A DNA stretch of 25,768 nt from Comamonadaceae bacterium (lineage in GTDB: Bacteria > Pseudomonadota > Gammaproteobacteria > Burkholderiales > Burkholderiaceae_C). Every line of letters starts with the position of its first letter. Position 1 is the first letter of the stretch. The DNA lies in assembly GCA_947454695.1 (NCBI GenBank), contig CANGMW010000006.1, forward strand, positions 1-25,768. The letters run 5' to 3'. Position numbers and translations under genes: made by a program. Positions 14,163-22,266 of this stretch are shown one piece after another. The notes below the pieces were generated by a model, which did not search any database, was not told the DNA's origin, and saw nothing but the letters and a program-made list of their open reading frames with translations.

Positions 14163-15977
14163 ATGACCGACACTTTTGACGTATCGGGCGAGCCGACGCT
14201 TGCCGAAAACATTGCACCTGAAACCGAGGCCGTGTTGCCTAACGGTTTTGTCCAGATGGGCTTAGCCCCTGAACTGGTTCAGGCCACCACCGATCTGGGC
14301 TACACCCAGCCCACCCAAGTGCAGACGCAAGTCATTCCGCTGGCGCTGCCCAAAGATGCACAAGGCGACGAAGCCCAGCGCTTCATCGACCTGATGGTCT
14401 CCAGCCAGACCGGCAGCGGCAAGACCGCGGCCTTCCTGCTGCCCACTTTGCATACCTTGCTGGAACAGCGCGCCCGCGCTGAAGCCAAAGAGCGCGCTGA
14501 GTACGAGCGCGCCGTGAACGAAGCCAACGCACGCGGCGAAGTGGCGCCCAAGCGCAGCAAACGCAAAGACCCGACCAACCCGCGCAACTTCAAGGCCGCC
14601 ACCCCCGGCGCGCTGATTTTGTGCCCGACCCGCGAGCTGGCTCAGCAAGTGGCGAATGACGCCATCGACCTGGTGCGTCATTGCCGCGGCCTGCGCGTGG
14701 CCAATGTGGTGGGCGGTATGCCTTACCAGTTGCAGATTGCCAAATTGCAAAACGCCGATCTGGTGGTGGCCACGCCTGGCCGTCTGCTGGACTTGCAGCG
14801 CTCCATGCAGCTCAAGCTCGACCAAGTTCAGTTTTTGGTGGTGGACGAAGCCGACCGCATGCTGGATCTGGGCTTCTCCGACGACCTCGCCGAGATCAAC
14901 CAACTCACTAGCCAGCGTCGTCAGACCATGATGTTCAGCGCCACGTTTGCGCCGCGCATTCAGCAGCTCGCCATGCGCGTGATGCATGACAACGGTGCTT
15001 CGGTCAAGAAAATCCAGATCGACAGCCCGCAGGAAAAACACGCCAACATCAAGCAGGTGCTGTTCTGGGCCGACAACGCTCAACACAAACGTAAGCTGTT
15101 GGACCACTGGTTGCGCGACACCACGATCAATCAGGCCATCGTATTTGCCAGCACGCAAATTGAATGCGACGGCTTGGCCAACGACTTGCAACAAGACGGC
15201 TTTGACGCGGTGGCCTTGCACGGCGCGCTCAGCCAGGGCTTGCGTAATCGCCGTCTGATGGCGCTGCGCCAAGGCCATGTGCAAATTCTGGTGGCGACCG
15301 ATGTGGCCGCGCGCGGCATCGACGTGCCCACCATCACCCACGTTTTCAACTTTGGTTTGCCCATGAAGGCCGAGGACTACACCCACCGCATCGGCCGTAC
15401 CGGCCGTGCAGGGCGTGACGGCTTGGCTGTGACCTTTGCTGAGTTCCGTGATCGTCGCAAGATTTTCGACATCGAAGCCTACAACCGCCAGCCCATGAAG
15501 GCTGAAGTCATTCCGGGTCTGGAGCCCAAGCAGCGCATGCCCGAGTCCCGCCCCGGCGGCAACTTCGGCGCACCGCGTGGCGGCAACCGCGGCGGCTCTG
15601 ACAGCAACCCCGCTCGCGGCCCCCCCCAGGTGCGTGACGGCAACTTCTACGGCGGTGGCCGCGACGCTGGTCGTGAGGGCGGGCGTGAAGCCGGTCCGCG
15701 TGACTTCGCTCGTGACGGAGCCCGCGATGGCGCCCGTGAAGGCCGCAGCTACGAACGCAAGGGCGGCTTTAATGACCGCTTTGCCGGTGACGGTCGTCGT
15801 GATGGCGCTGCAGCACCGCGTGGCGACTTTGCCCCCCGTGGTGACTTTGCGCCGCGCAAACCCGCTTTCGCCAAAACCGGCGCTGGCAAGCCCGGCGGTT
15901 TTGCCAAGCCCGGCAACGCCGGCAAAGTGTTTGTGCCCCGCGATGCAGCCAAGCGCGCCGCTAAGCCGGCACGCTGA
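14163..15977 (+). CDS. DEAD-box ATP-dependent RNA helicase with Arg/Gly-rich tail
   Basis: A 604-residue helicase. The Q motif region is GYTQPTQVQTQ; motif I is SSQTGSGKT (about residues 79-87), Ia PTRELAQQ, Ib TPGRLLDL, II DEAD (about residues 227-230), III SAT, V ATDVAARGIDVP and VI HRIGRTGRAG. It would unwind RNA duplexes in ribosome assembly or RNA decay, most like RhlE. Between motifs I and Ia is a charged insertion of about 50 residues (AEAKERAEYERAVNEANARG and onward). From about residue 460 the tail is low-complexity, rich in RGG, GRDG and APRGDF units, as in tails that bind RNA non-specifically. The start is uncertain: GTG 14151 and ATG 14163 are both in frame; I chose ATG. A long structured leader precedes it and a terminator follows at 16001. 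Confidence 0.95.
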   Translation: MTDTFDVSGEPTLAENIAPETEAVLPNGFVQMGLAPELVQATTDLGYTQPTQVQTQVIPLALPKDAQGDEAQRFIDLMVSSQTGSGKTAAFLLPTLHTLLEQRARAEAKERAEYERAVNEANARGEVAPKRSKRKDPTNPRNFKAATPGALILCPTRELAQQVANDAIDLVRHCRGLRVANVVGGMPYQLQIAKLQNADLVVATPGRLLDLQRSMQLKLDQVQFLVVDEADRMLDLGFSDDLAEINQLTSQRRQTMMFSATFAPRIQQLAMRVMHDNGASVKKIQIDSPQEKHANIKQVLFWADNAQHKRKLLDHWLRDTTINQAIVFASTQIECDGLANDLQQDGFDAVALHGALSQGLRNRRLMALRQGHVQILVATDVAARGIDVPTITHVFNFGLPMKAEDYTHRIGRTGRAGRDGLAVTFAEFRDRRKIFDIEAYNRQPMKAEVIPGLEPKQRMPESRPGGNFGAPRGGNRGGSDSNPARGPPQVRDGNFYGGGRDAGREGGREAGPRDFARDGARDGAREGRSYERKGGFNDRFAGDGRRDGAAAPRGDFAPRGDFAPRKPAFAKTGAGKPGGFAKPGNAGKVFVPRDAAKRAAKPAR

Positions 15978-16000
15978 TCAGGCTCAGGCTTGCCCATCCA

Positions 16001-16028
16001 CCCGCCCGCGCAAGCCGGCGGGTTTTTT
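16001..16028 (+). terminator. Rho-independent terminator after the DEAD-box helicase
   Basis: CCCGCC (16001-16006) pairs with GGCGGG (16017-16022) around a 10-nt loop, followed by six T (16023-16028). It lies 24 nt after the helicase stop. Confidence 0.8.
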
Positions 16029-16114
16029 CATGCCCGCTCAGTGCCAACAAGATCAAGCACTAGGGTGAATGCCAATGCGCAGCCGCAGCTTCGACCTCCA
16101 TAATGTTTTGCATC

Positions 16115-16136
16115 AGGCCAACGACCCGATTGGCCT
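16115..16136 (+). promoter_or_regulatory. Inverted repeat upstream of the Bug/TctC gene (operator or leader hairpin)
   Basis: A perfect 7-bp inverted repeat, AGGCCAA (16115-16121) with TTGGCCT (16130-16136), spaced by 8 nt and centred about 40 nt before the start codon. CATAAT at 16099-16104 could be a -10, which would place the dyad just inside the transcript. Either a regulator-binding site or an RNA hairpin would fit. Confidence 0.35.
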
Positions 16137-16164
16137 CCTTGGCGATTCAAACAGGAGACACCCG

Positions 16165-17157
16165 ATGAGCAAATCACTTGGCATGTCACGGCGCAGCGTC
16201 GCAGCACTGCTCTTGTGCACTTTCAGTGCAGGAGGCGCTTGGGCGCAAGCCAGCGCGCAGAACTTCCCCAACAAGCCCATGCGCATCGTGGTGACCTTCA
16301 CCGCCGGTGGCGCCCCCGACATCATCGGCCGACTGCTGGGTGAGCGCTTCACCGCGGCCTGGGGCCAGCCGGTGGTGATTGACAACAAGCCCGGGTCCGG
16401 TGGCAACATCGGCGCCGACTTCGTGGCCAAGGCCGCGCCAGACGGCCACACGCTGGTGGTGGGCACGGTGGGCACCCATTCCATCAACGGTGCGCTGTAT
16501 GCCAAGATGCCCTACGACATGGTGCGCGATTTCTCGCCGGTGAGTCTGGTGGCCACCACGCCCAACCTGCTGGTGGTCCACAACGATGTGCCGGCGCGCA
16601 ACGTGAAGGAACTCATCGACTTGGGCAAGCGCGAAGGCAAGATGAGTTTCGCCTCATCCGGCTCGGGTACGTCCATCCATGTGTCGGGTGAACTCTTCAA
16701 GAGCATGACCGGCATCGACATGACGCACATCCCCTACAAAGGCCGCGCCAGTGCCATTCCCGACCTGCTGGGCGGGCGCGTGACCATGATGTTTGACAAC
16801 ATGCCCTCCAGCCTGCCGCTGGTACGTGAAGGCAAGTTGCGCGGCTTGGCCGTCACCAGCCTCAAGCGCGCCGCAGCCGCGCCCGACATCCCCACCATTG
16901 CTGAATCCGGCTTGCCCGGTTTTGAGGCTGTTTCGTGGTTCGCAGTGTTCGCACCCCCCGGCACGCCGCGCCCCATTGTGGACAAGCTCCAAGCCGAGAT
17001 CAGCCGCATTTTGAAAATGCCCGACGTGGTGAAAAAACTCACCGACATCGGACTGGACCCGGTGGGCTCTACCGCCGATGAACTCGCGGCCTACCAGCGC
17101 ACAGAAATCACCAAGTGGGCCAAGGTGGTGAAGGACTCCGGCGCCACTGCTGACTGA
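16165..17157 (+). CDS. Bug/TctC-family tripartite tricarboxylate transporter solute-binding protein
   Basis: A 330-residue periplasmic binding protein. A basic start (MSKSLGMSRRS) and hydrophobic core end at a likely signal cleavage site AWA before residue 30. The mature protein has the family pattern NFPNKPMRIVVTFTAGGAPD, then VIDNKPGSGGNIGADFVAKA and DGHTLVVG, and ends TEITKWAKVVKDSG, all typical of Bug proteins that bind carboxylates or other small polar ligands. ATG 16165 follows AGGAG (16153-16157) at 7-nt spacing; the upstream extension to 16069 would bury the signal peptide. No tctA/tctB membrane genes are nearby, so it is an orphan receptor, as is common in Burkholderiales. The ligand cannot be told from sequence. 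Confidence 0.93.
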   Translation: MSKSLGMSRRSVAALLLCTFSAGGAWAQASAQNFPNKPMRIVVTFTAGGAPDIIGRLLGERFTAAWGQPVVIDNKPGSGGNIGADFVAKAAPDGHTLVVGTVGTHSINGALYAKMPYDMVRDFSPVSLVATTPNLLVVHNDVPARNVKELIDLGKREGKMSFASSGSGTSIHVSGELFKSMTGIDMTHIPYKGRASAIPDLLGGRVTMMFDNMPSSLPLVREGKLRGLAVTSLKRAAAAPDIPTIAESGLPGFEAVSWFAVFAPPGTPRPIVDKLQAEISRILKMPDVVKKLTDIGLDPVGSTADELAAYQRTEITKWAKVVKDSGATAD

Positions 17158-17171
17158 TCAACGCATGACGC

Positions 17172-17193
17172 AAGCCTCGCAAGCGCGGGGCTT
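17172..17193. terminator. Candidate hairpin between convergent Bug and acyl-CoA dehydrogenase genes
   Basis: A 9-bp stem with one T-G pair (17172-17180 with 17185-17193) and a 4-nt loop, followed by a poor T tract (TTTGGCTTT). It lies between two convergent stops and could end either transcript, but the U tract is weak. Confidence 0.4.
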
Positions 17194-17198
17194 TGGCT

Positions 17199-18473
17199 TT
17201 AGCGGATATGCGGCTCAGCCCGCATCTGTTCAGGTGTGGTGTAGTAAGCACTTAAGCTGCCCAGTTTCTCGCGGGCGCGTGCGAGTTCGTGGCGCGCAAT
17301 GCCGCGCAGATGCACCTCATCAGGCCCGTCAAGCAAGTGCATGGCGCGACCCCAAGTCCAAAACCAGGCCAGCGGTGTGTCGGGCGACAAACCCATCGCC
17401 CCGAACACCTGCATCGCACGATCGGCTACGCGCGTCTGCAAGCGCGCTGCCAGCACCTTGATGGCCGACACGTCGATGCGGCTGTCTTTGGCATCCCGGT
17501 GGTCCAGCAACCACGCGGTGCGCATCACCATGAGGCGCGCCTGGTCAATTTCCAAACGCGACTCGGCAATCCAGTCCTGCACATTGGCAAAGTCCGAGAG
17601 GTGTTTGCCAAACGCGTGCCGCTCCAGCGTGCGCTCGCACATCAGCGCCAGTGCCAATTCGCACTGACCAATGGTGCGCATGCAGTGGTGAATGCGCCCC
17701 GGCCCCAGACGCGCCTGGGCCATCGCAAAGCCCTCGCCCTCGGTGCCCAGCAAGTGACTGGCGGGCACCCGCACATCGCGCAGCAAAATTTCGCAATGGC
17801 CCTCGGGCGCATGGTGCTGCATGATGGGAATATTGCGCACCACGGTGAGCCCCGGCGTGTCCATGGGCACCAGCACCATGCTGTGCTGGCCGTGGCGACT
17901 GCTGTCGTCCTGGCCGCTGCGGCACATCACGATCAAAAGCTTGCAGGCCGGATGCGCGGCACCAGTGATGAACCATTTGCGCCCGTTGAGTACGAGCACG
18001 TCGCCTTCACGGCGCATCGTGGTTTGCAGGTTGGTCGGGTCGGAGGACGCGACATCGGGTTCCGACATCGCAAAGGCCGAGCGCATGCGCCCTTCGAGCA
18101 AGGGTCGCTGCCACAGCACATACTGCTCGGGTGTGGCAAACAAATGCAGCAACTCCATATTGCCGGTGTCGGGTGCACTGCAGTTGAACACCTCAGCCGC
18201 CCAGGGCAGGCGGCCCATGATCTCGGCCAGCGGCGCGTACTCGCTGATCGACAGGCGCGTACCCGGCTCGTCCTCGCGCAGGCCGGGTAAAAACAAATTC
18301 CACAAACCTTCGGATTGCGCCAGGCTCTTGAGGTCTTCGATGAAAGGTGGCGGGTACACACCCTGCGCCACCGACTGATGCCATGCTGCGTTGTAGGGCA
18401 GCACATAGCGCTCGATAAAGGCATCGAGTTGTTGGCACAAAGCCTGTGCTTTGGGGCTGATTTCAAAATCCAT
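17199..18473 (-). CDS. Acyl-CoA dehydrogenase family protein
   Basis: A 424-residue flavoprotein of the acyl-CoA dehydrogenase superfamily, which introduces a 2,3-double bond into acyl-CoA. The N-terminal helical domain is followed by SAFAMSEPDVASSDPTNLQT (FAD/substrate loop, about residue 130), VLNGRKWFITGA, the beta-domain and then LGPGRIHHCMRTIGQCELAL and RHAFGKHLSDFANVQ. Near the C-terminus, QVFGAMGLS and LDGPDEVHLRGIAR resemble the ACAD10/11-like subgroup, which favours long or unusual acyl chains. No beta-oxidation partner genes are adjacent, so the substrate is open. No clear Shine-Dalgarno precedes the ATG at 18473. The gene faces the Bug gene and diverges from the unknown gene at 18645. 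Confidence 0.93.
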   Translation of the reverse strand: MDFEISPKAQALCQQLDAFIERYVLPYNAAWHQSVAQGVYPPPFIEDLKSLAQSEGLWNLFLPGLREDEPGTRLSISEYAPLAEIMGRLPWAAEVFNCSAPDTGNMELLHLFATPEQYVLWQRPLLEGRMRSAFAMSEPDVASSDPTNLQTTMRREGDVLVLNGRKWFITGAAHPACKLLIVMCRSGQDDSSRHGQHSMVLVPMDTPGLTVVRNIPIMQHHAPEGHCEILLRDVRVPASHLLGTEGEGFAMAQARLGPGRIHHCMRTIGQCELALALMCERTLERHAFGKHLSDFANVQDWIAESRLEIDQARLMVMRTAWLLDHRDAKDSRIDVSAIKVLAARLQTRVADRAMQVFGAMGLSPDTPLAWFWTWGRAMHLLDGPDEVHLRGIARHELARAREKLGSLSAYYTTPEQMRAEPHIR

Positions 18474-18644
18474 GGATCGGGGCTTTCATGGGCCATCGTT
18501 GGGTGGAGGCACTTCCAACCCACATTAGCACCCCGGCGAACCGGCGGAACCGACTTAGATCAAACCTATTGCACATCAAAGCGTGTGTCTGAGCTTCAGG
18601 TGACAACCGCAGGCGGTGCGGTGACGGTGGCAAAATGGCGTTGT
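18474..18644. other. Divergent intergenic region
   Basis: A 171-nt spacer between the acyl-CoA dehydrogenase (minus) and the unknown gene (plus). It must hold both promoters. Only the CAAAAT at 18631 stands out; an imperfect repeat around 18498-18519 (GTTGG with CCAAC) is weak. Confidence 0.3.
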
Positions 18645-19145
18645 ATGTCTATCCAACAACTCAGCGCCACCTACTCGCCGGACGAAGACCGTCTGATGTT
18701 TCGATTCAACACCGCGCAGGGTGATGAGTACCGTGTCTGGCTAACGCGCTTTTTATGTGCTCAATTGTTGGGCAACGCACAAGAAGGCGTTGTACAAATT
18801 CTGTCGGAAAAATTTGGCGGGACAGCTGCGCAAACCATAGCGGGTTTTCGCAATGAGGCAGCTGAGCGCACCACCGATTTCAAGGTGCCATTTTCTGAGC
18901 CTAAAAATTTACCTCTCGGTGATAAACCTGTTTTAGTCAGAAAGATCAAGATGGAACGCGAGGGCCCCTTGCGGATGAAGTTCATCTTGGTGGATGGCCG
19001 GGTGGTGACCATCAATCTGAACGAGGCCATGTTGCGCTCCATGAGCCTGTTGCTCAAGCGCTTGGTCAAACAAGCCAACTGGGGTCTTGAAACCGATGAG
19101 CCCGCCCCGGCAGAGCAGAGCAGCGCCACAGGCGTGCTGCACTGA
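18645..19145 (+). CDS. Protein of unknown function (166 aa)
   Basis: I do not recognise this protein. It has 166 residues, no signal peptide and no membrane segment, so it is probably cytoplasmic. The start MSIQQLSATYSPDEDRLMFR is followed by an amphipathic helix region (WLTRFLCAQLLGNA) and a positively charged beta/helix part (VLVRKIKMEREGPLRMKF, then LRSMSLLLKRLVKQANWGL). The acidic, Pro/Ala/Ser-rich tail looks disordered. The upstream-open frame from 18315 overlaps the divergent dehydrogenase and is rejected. There is no Shine-Dalgarno; CAAAAT at 18631-18636 ends 8 nt before the ATG and may be a -10 of a near-leaderless transcript. Its stop is 5 nt from the stop of the convergent protease gene. 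Codon use looks like that of its neighbours. Confidence 0.75.
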   Translation: MSIQQLSATYSPDEDRLMFRFNTAQGDEYRVWLTRFLCAQLLGNAQEGVVQILSEKFGGTAAQTIAGFRNEAAERTTDFKVPFSEPKNLPLGDKPVLVRKIKMEREGPLRMKFILVDGRVVTINLNEAMLRSMSLLLKRLVKQANWGLETDEPAPAEQSSATGVLH

Positions 19146-19150
19146 GCGTT

Positions 19151-19942
19151 TTACTCTGGCGCTACAGTTTCTGCGGCGCTTGCGGGGCTGGTGCTGCTCA
19201 CGGTCAGAACCGGCACCACGGCATACCTTGCATCACGAAACACTTCGAAGGGACGCTTATCGCCGCGTGGGTTGACCGACTGCGGCTCGGGCACGGTGGC
19301 TAAGTCTCTGAGCAAGTCCACAGCAAAGCTTGACTTGAGCGCGTAGTTCACGTTTTGCGGCAAGTCCACTGTGGCTTTAGGGTCGGTGCTCGGTGCGTTC
19401 GTGGTGCCCAGCTTGGACTCCACCACACCCACCACCAGACCATCAGGTGCGAGCAAGGGCCCGCCCGAATTGCCGCGTTGAATCTGCGCGCTGAACTGGA
19501 AATGCCGCTTACTGCCGCGCATGCCGGTGTCACTGTTGATCAGCCCCATGGTGAACTTCTGGCCCATGCCTTGCACGTTCAATTGCGGGTAGCCGATGGT
19601 GAATACTTCCAGCCCCACCGGCACATTTTCCGAACGCGAGAAGCGCAAAAACGGCACGGGACTTTTCTCAATTTTAAGAACGGCCAAATCGTTCTCCGAA
19701 TCTTGCTTGACGATCTTGGCGTTGTGCAAGCGTCCGTCCATGAGGATGACGATCTTTTCTTTGTCCTTCACGACATGGTTAGAAGTCATCAAAAGACCAT
19801 CGGCACTGACAAAAAAAGCGGTGCCCGAAGAGTTAAAGCGGGTCTGCGCCCAAGCGCCACTGCTGGCCCACGCTGCACAACACACCAGCCCGATGAGGGC
19901 CAAGGTGTGCAGCAGTGTGCGGCGATCAGTGTGCATGGGCAT
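19151..19942 (-). CDS. Secreted trypsin-like serine protease (S1C/HtrA-like, no PDZ)
   Basis: A 263-residue protease with a Sec signal peptide (hydrophobic core about residues 10-30, likely cleavage after AWA at residue 32), so it acts in the periplasm or beyond. The catalytic triad is visible: His56 in TSNHVV, Asp85 in ENDLAVL and Ser159 in GNSGGPL. After the protease domain only a short Pro/Ala/Ser-rich tail remains; there is no PDZ domain, unlike DegP/DegS. It follows the TPR-glycosyltransferase gene on the same strand and overlaps its 3' end by 17 nt (less if the internal ATG at 19936 is used), so the two are probably co-translated. That linkage suggests work on the same cell-surface pathway; the target is unknown. 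Confidence 0.88.
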   Translation of the reverse strand: MPMHTDRRTLLHTLALIGLVCCAAWASSGAWAQTRFNSSGTAFFVSADGLLMTSNHVVKDKEKIVILMDGRLHNAKIVKQDSENDLAVLKIEKSPVPFLRFSRSENVPVGLEVFTIGYPQLNVQGMGQKFTMGLINSDTGMRGSKRHFQFSAQIQRGNSGGPLLAPDGLVVGVVESKLGTTNAPSTDPKATVDLPQNVNYALKSSFAVDLLRDLATVPEPQSVNPRGDKRPFEVFRDARYAVVPVLTVSSTSPASAAETVAPE

Positions 19943-22031
19943 CGCAAATTTTCAGAAAGTCGCGCTTCACATCCGACAACACACCATCCCAGTCGTGCGG
20001 CTTGTGTTGCCTGTAAAGGGTCATCGTGGGGTACCAAGGGGTGTCGGTGCGATCGAGCATCCAACGCCAGTCAGGGGCAAACGGGATCAGCGTCCACACC
20101 GGGCAACCCAGTGCGCCGGCCAAGTGCGCCACCGAAGTGTCCACCGCAATCACCAGGTCTAGGTTTTTGATCAGGGCAGCGGTGTCGGAGAAGCTGTCCA
20201 GATCCGTGCTGAAGTCCAACACCTCGGTGTGCGCTTTCATGAAGGTCAAATCGTCGGGGCGCACTTCCTTCATCAGCGACACGATGGTGGCCTTGGCCGG
20301 TTGCAGCACTTGCAACATGCGCTCCAAGGTGATGGAGCGGTTGCGGTCGTTTTGGTGTTTGGGGTTACCCGACCACACGATGCCCACTTTGGGGCCTTGG
20401 TTTTTAGGCAGCTTGTCAGCAAAAAACTGGATTCGATCTGCGGGTGCGGGTAAATAGTCTTTGGTAGCAGGAATCGTGTCCATGGTCGTACCCAGGATGG
20501 TGGGCACTGAGAGCAAAGCGCAATAGTTGTCGAATTCTGGAAACTTGCGTGTACCGCGTTCAATCCAAGTGACATCCGGCGCATAGTCTTTGCAAATGGG
20601 TATCAGCGCCTCGGGAAACTCCGCCAGGACCGTCGCGCCCATGTTTTGCAAAATGGGCAAGTAGCGAACGAACTGAATGTGGTCGCCCAAGCCTTGCTCG
20701 GAGTGGACCAAGATGCGCTTGCCCTTGAGTGGCATACCACGTTCGAGTATGGGCACCGAGAACTTGCGGGGCTTCATTTCCTTGACGCCACCTTTCCAGC
20801 GCCATTCATATTCTGCAAATCCATTTTCAATCTGACCCAGCAAGAGCATGGACAACGAACGATTCCAGTAAGCGTCTGGGAAATTTTTGTTGTGCTCAAT
20901 GGCCTTGTTCAGTCCGTGCAGAGATTCTTTGACTCGGTTGAGCCGACGAAGTGTGATGGCGTAGTTGTTCCACGCTTCGGGGTAAGCGTCTTTGATCTCT
21001 AGGGCTTTCTCGTAGTTGACGATGGCCTCTTCATAGCGGTTGGACTTGCTGTACAGATTGCCCAGATTGTTGTGCACGCTGGCTTCTTTGGGGAAGAGCG
21101 ACTGCAGGCGTTTGAAGTGTTCCTCAGCGGTGTCCAGCTGTTCGGTCGCCATGTAGGCGTTGCCCAAATTGGTCATCGCATCGATGCGATCCGGTGCGTC
21201 GCGCAGCACCTCGGCATAGTGGCTGATGGCTTCTTTTTGGCGGTTCAGACGCATCAGCACATGGCCTAGCGTCAAGCGGGCCGACCACAAGGTCGGTTGC
21301 AAATCCAAGGCGCGGTACAGCACCGTCAGCGCCCGTTTGTCCGCGTTCATCTGCGAGAACAGTGTTCCCAGGGTGTGCAAGTAAGCCGGCAGTTCAGGCT
21401 TGAGCTGCAGCGCCCGACCGATTTTCTTGACCGCGTCGTCGAATTTTTTGAGCGAGCCTAAAGCCTGCGCTGCAAAGTAATACACATCGGGCTCATTGGG
21501 CGTGATCTTCTCGGCAGCTGCCAAGTGGACCAGCGCAGCGTCGTGTTTGTTCAACCGTAAATTGGCCAGACCCAAGAACTTTTGCACCATGCCGTCATTG
21601 GGAGAGAGCACGGCAGCTTCGGTCAGCAGCTCTAAGCCAGCCGCGTTTTCCTGAACCTGAAGCTTGTAAATGCCGTATTGGCGGGTGATGCCGGGGTGCT
21701 TGGGGTACTCGCGCAACAAGCGTTGAAAGGTGGCCGCAGCGGTGTCATGGTCGTTGGCCTGGATCAAACGGTTGATGCGTTCGAGTTGCGTTTTCAAGGC
21801 GTCTGGTACCCCAACCGGCGCTGCAAGTTGTGACGTTGGAATGTTTTTTGGCGCCACTGCGGGGGGCTGCGCGGCGGCCAGGGGCGTTGGCGCAAGGCCT
21901 TTGGGTGTGTCGGTCGAGCTTGGGTTGACCGTGGCTTTGAGTTTGGCAGTCGGTTTGACAGTCGGCTTGGCAGCGACTTGCGCTTTAAGGGGTTTCACGG
22001 TTGGCGGTTTTTTATCGGATTTTGTGGCCAT
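19926..22031 (-). CDS. TPR-repeat protein with GT9-like glycosyltransferase domain
   Basis: A 701-residue two-part protein without a signal peptide. Residues 1-75 are low-complexity Lys/Pro/Ala/Thr. About residues 78-410 form tandem TPRs (clear units include NLGNAYMATEQLDTAEEHFK and NNLGNLYSKSNRYEEAIVNY). The C-terminal 270 residues look like a heptosyltransferase-type (GT9, GT-B fold) domain: ILVHSEQGLGDHIQFVRYLP near residue 447, VGIVWSGNPKHQNDRNRS, and AVDTSVAHLAGALG then PVWTLIPFAPDWRW. This fusion is common in bacteria and is often encoded beside large surface proteins, where it may glycosylate them; the acceptor and donor are not known. It overlaps the downstream protease gene and diverges from the giant adhesin across a 699-bp spacer. 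Confidence 0.9.
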   Translation of the reverse strand: MATKSDKKPPTVKPLKAQVAAKPTVKPTAKLKATVNPSSTDTPKGLAPTPLAAAQPPAVAPKNIPTSQLAAPVGVPDALKTQLERINRLIQANDHDTAAATFQRLLREYPKHPGITRQYGIYKLQVQENAAGLELLTEAAVLSPNDGMVQKFLGLANLRLNKHDAALVHLAAAEKITPNEPDVYYFAAQALGSLKKFDDAVKKIGRALQLKPELPAYLHTLGTLFSQMNADKRALTVLYRALDLQPTLWSARLTLGHVLMRLNRQKEAISHYAEVLRDAPDRIDAMTNLGNAYMATEQLDTAEEHFKRLQSLFPKEASVHNNLGNLYSKSNRYEEAIVNYEKALEIKDAYPEAWNNYAITLRRLNRVKESLHGLNKAIEHNKNFPDAYWNRSLSMLLLGQIENGFAEYEWRWKGGVKEMKPRKFSVPILERGMPLKGKRILVHSEQGLGDHIQFVRYLPILQNMGATVLAEFPEALIPICKDYAPDVTWIERGTRKFPEFDNYCALLSVPTILGTTMDTIPATKDYLPAPADRIQFFADKLPKNQGPKVGIVWSGNPKHQNDRNRSITLERMLQVLQPAKATIVSLMKEVRPDDLTFMKAHTEVLDFSTDLDSFSDTAALIKNLDLVIAVDTSVAHLAGALGCPVWTLIPFAPDWRWMLDRTDTPWYPTMTLYRQHKPHDWDGVLSDVKRDFLKICDAHAH

Positions 22032-22250
22032 GGTGATTCAGATCGGAAAAGTTAAATTTTTGAAAGGCAAAAAAACAGTAATTTCGAAGATTCTATGATG
22101 AAATATTTGAAAAATAGAGTAGTAATACTGAAATTAAAAATATCAATAAATAAATCTTATTCAAATAGATTTTGGGCGATTTTTTGAAAAGAAAAAACTG
22201 CCATCAGTTGATTTTAATAGATGGATTCTTTCACTGAATGAGCATGTAGT

Positions 22251-22266
22251 CTGTACGTTTGTACAG
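22251..22266. promoter_or_regulatory. LexA-box-like inverted repeat
   Basis: CTGTACGTTTGTACAG is a perfect 6-bp inverted repeat with a 4-nt centre and fits CTGT-N8-ACAG, the core of LexA operators in gamma- and betaproteobacteria. The right flank extends the match to ACAGTA; the left flank (GT) does not match TA. It lies 220 nt before the TPR-glycosyltransferase start and 465 nt before the adhesin start, so which transcript it would control is unclear. Confidence 0.35.

Noticed and set aside
18556..18580. Two ATCAA elements reminiscent of an FNR/Crp-type half site
   Set aside because: They are direct rather than inverted and wrongly spaced for TTGAT-N4-ATCAA.
18315..18644. Upstream extension of the unknown gene across the divergent acyl-CoA dehydrogenase start
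   Set aside because: It would overlap a recognisable gene on the other strand by about 160 nt.
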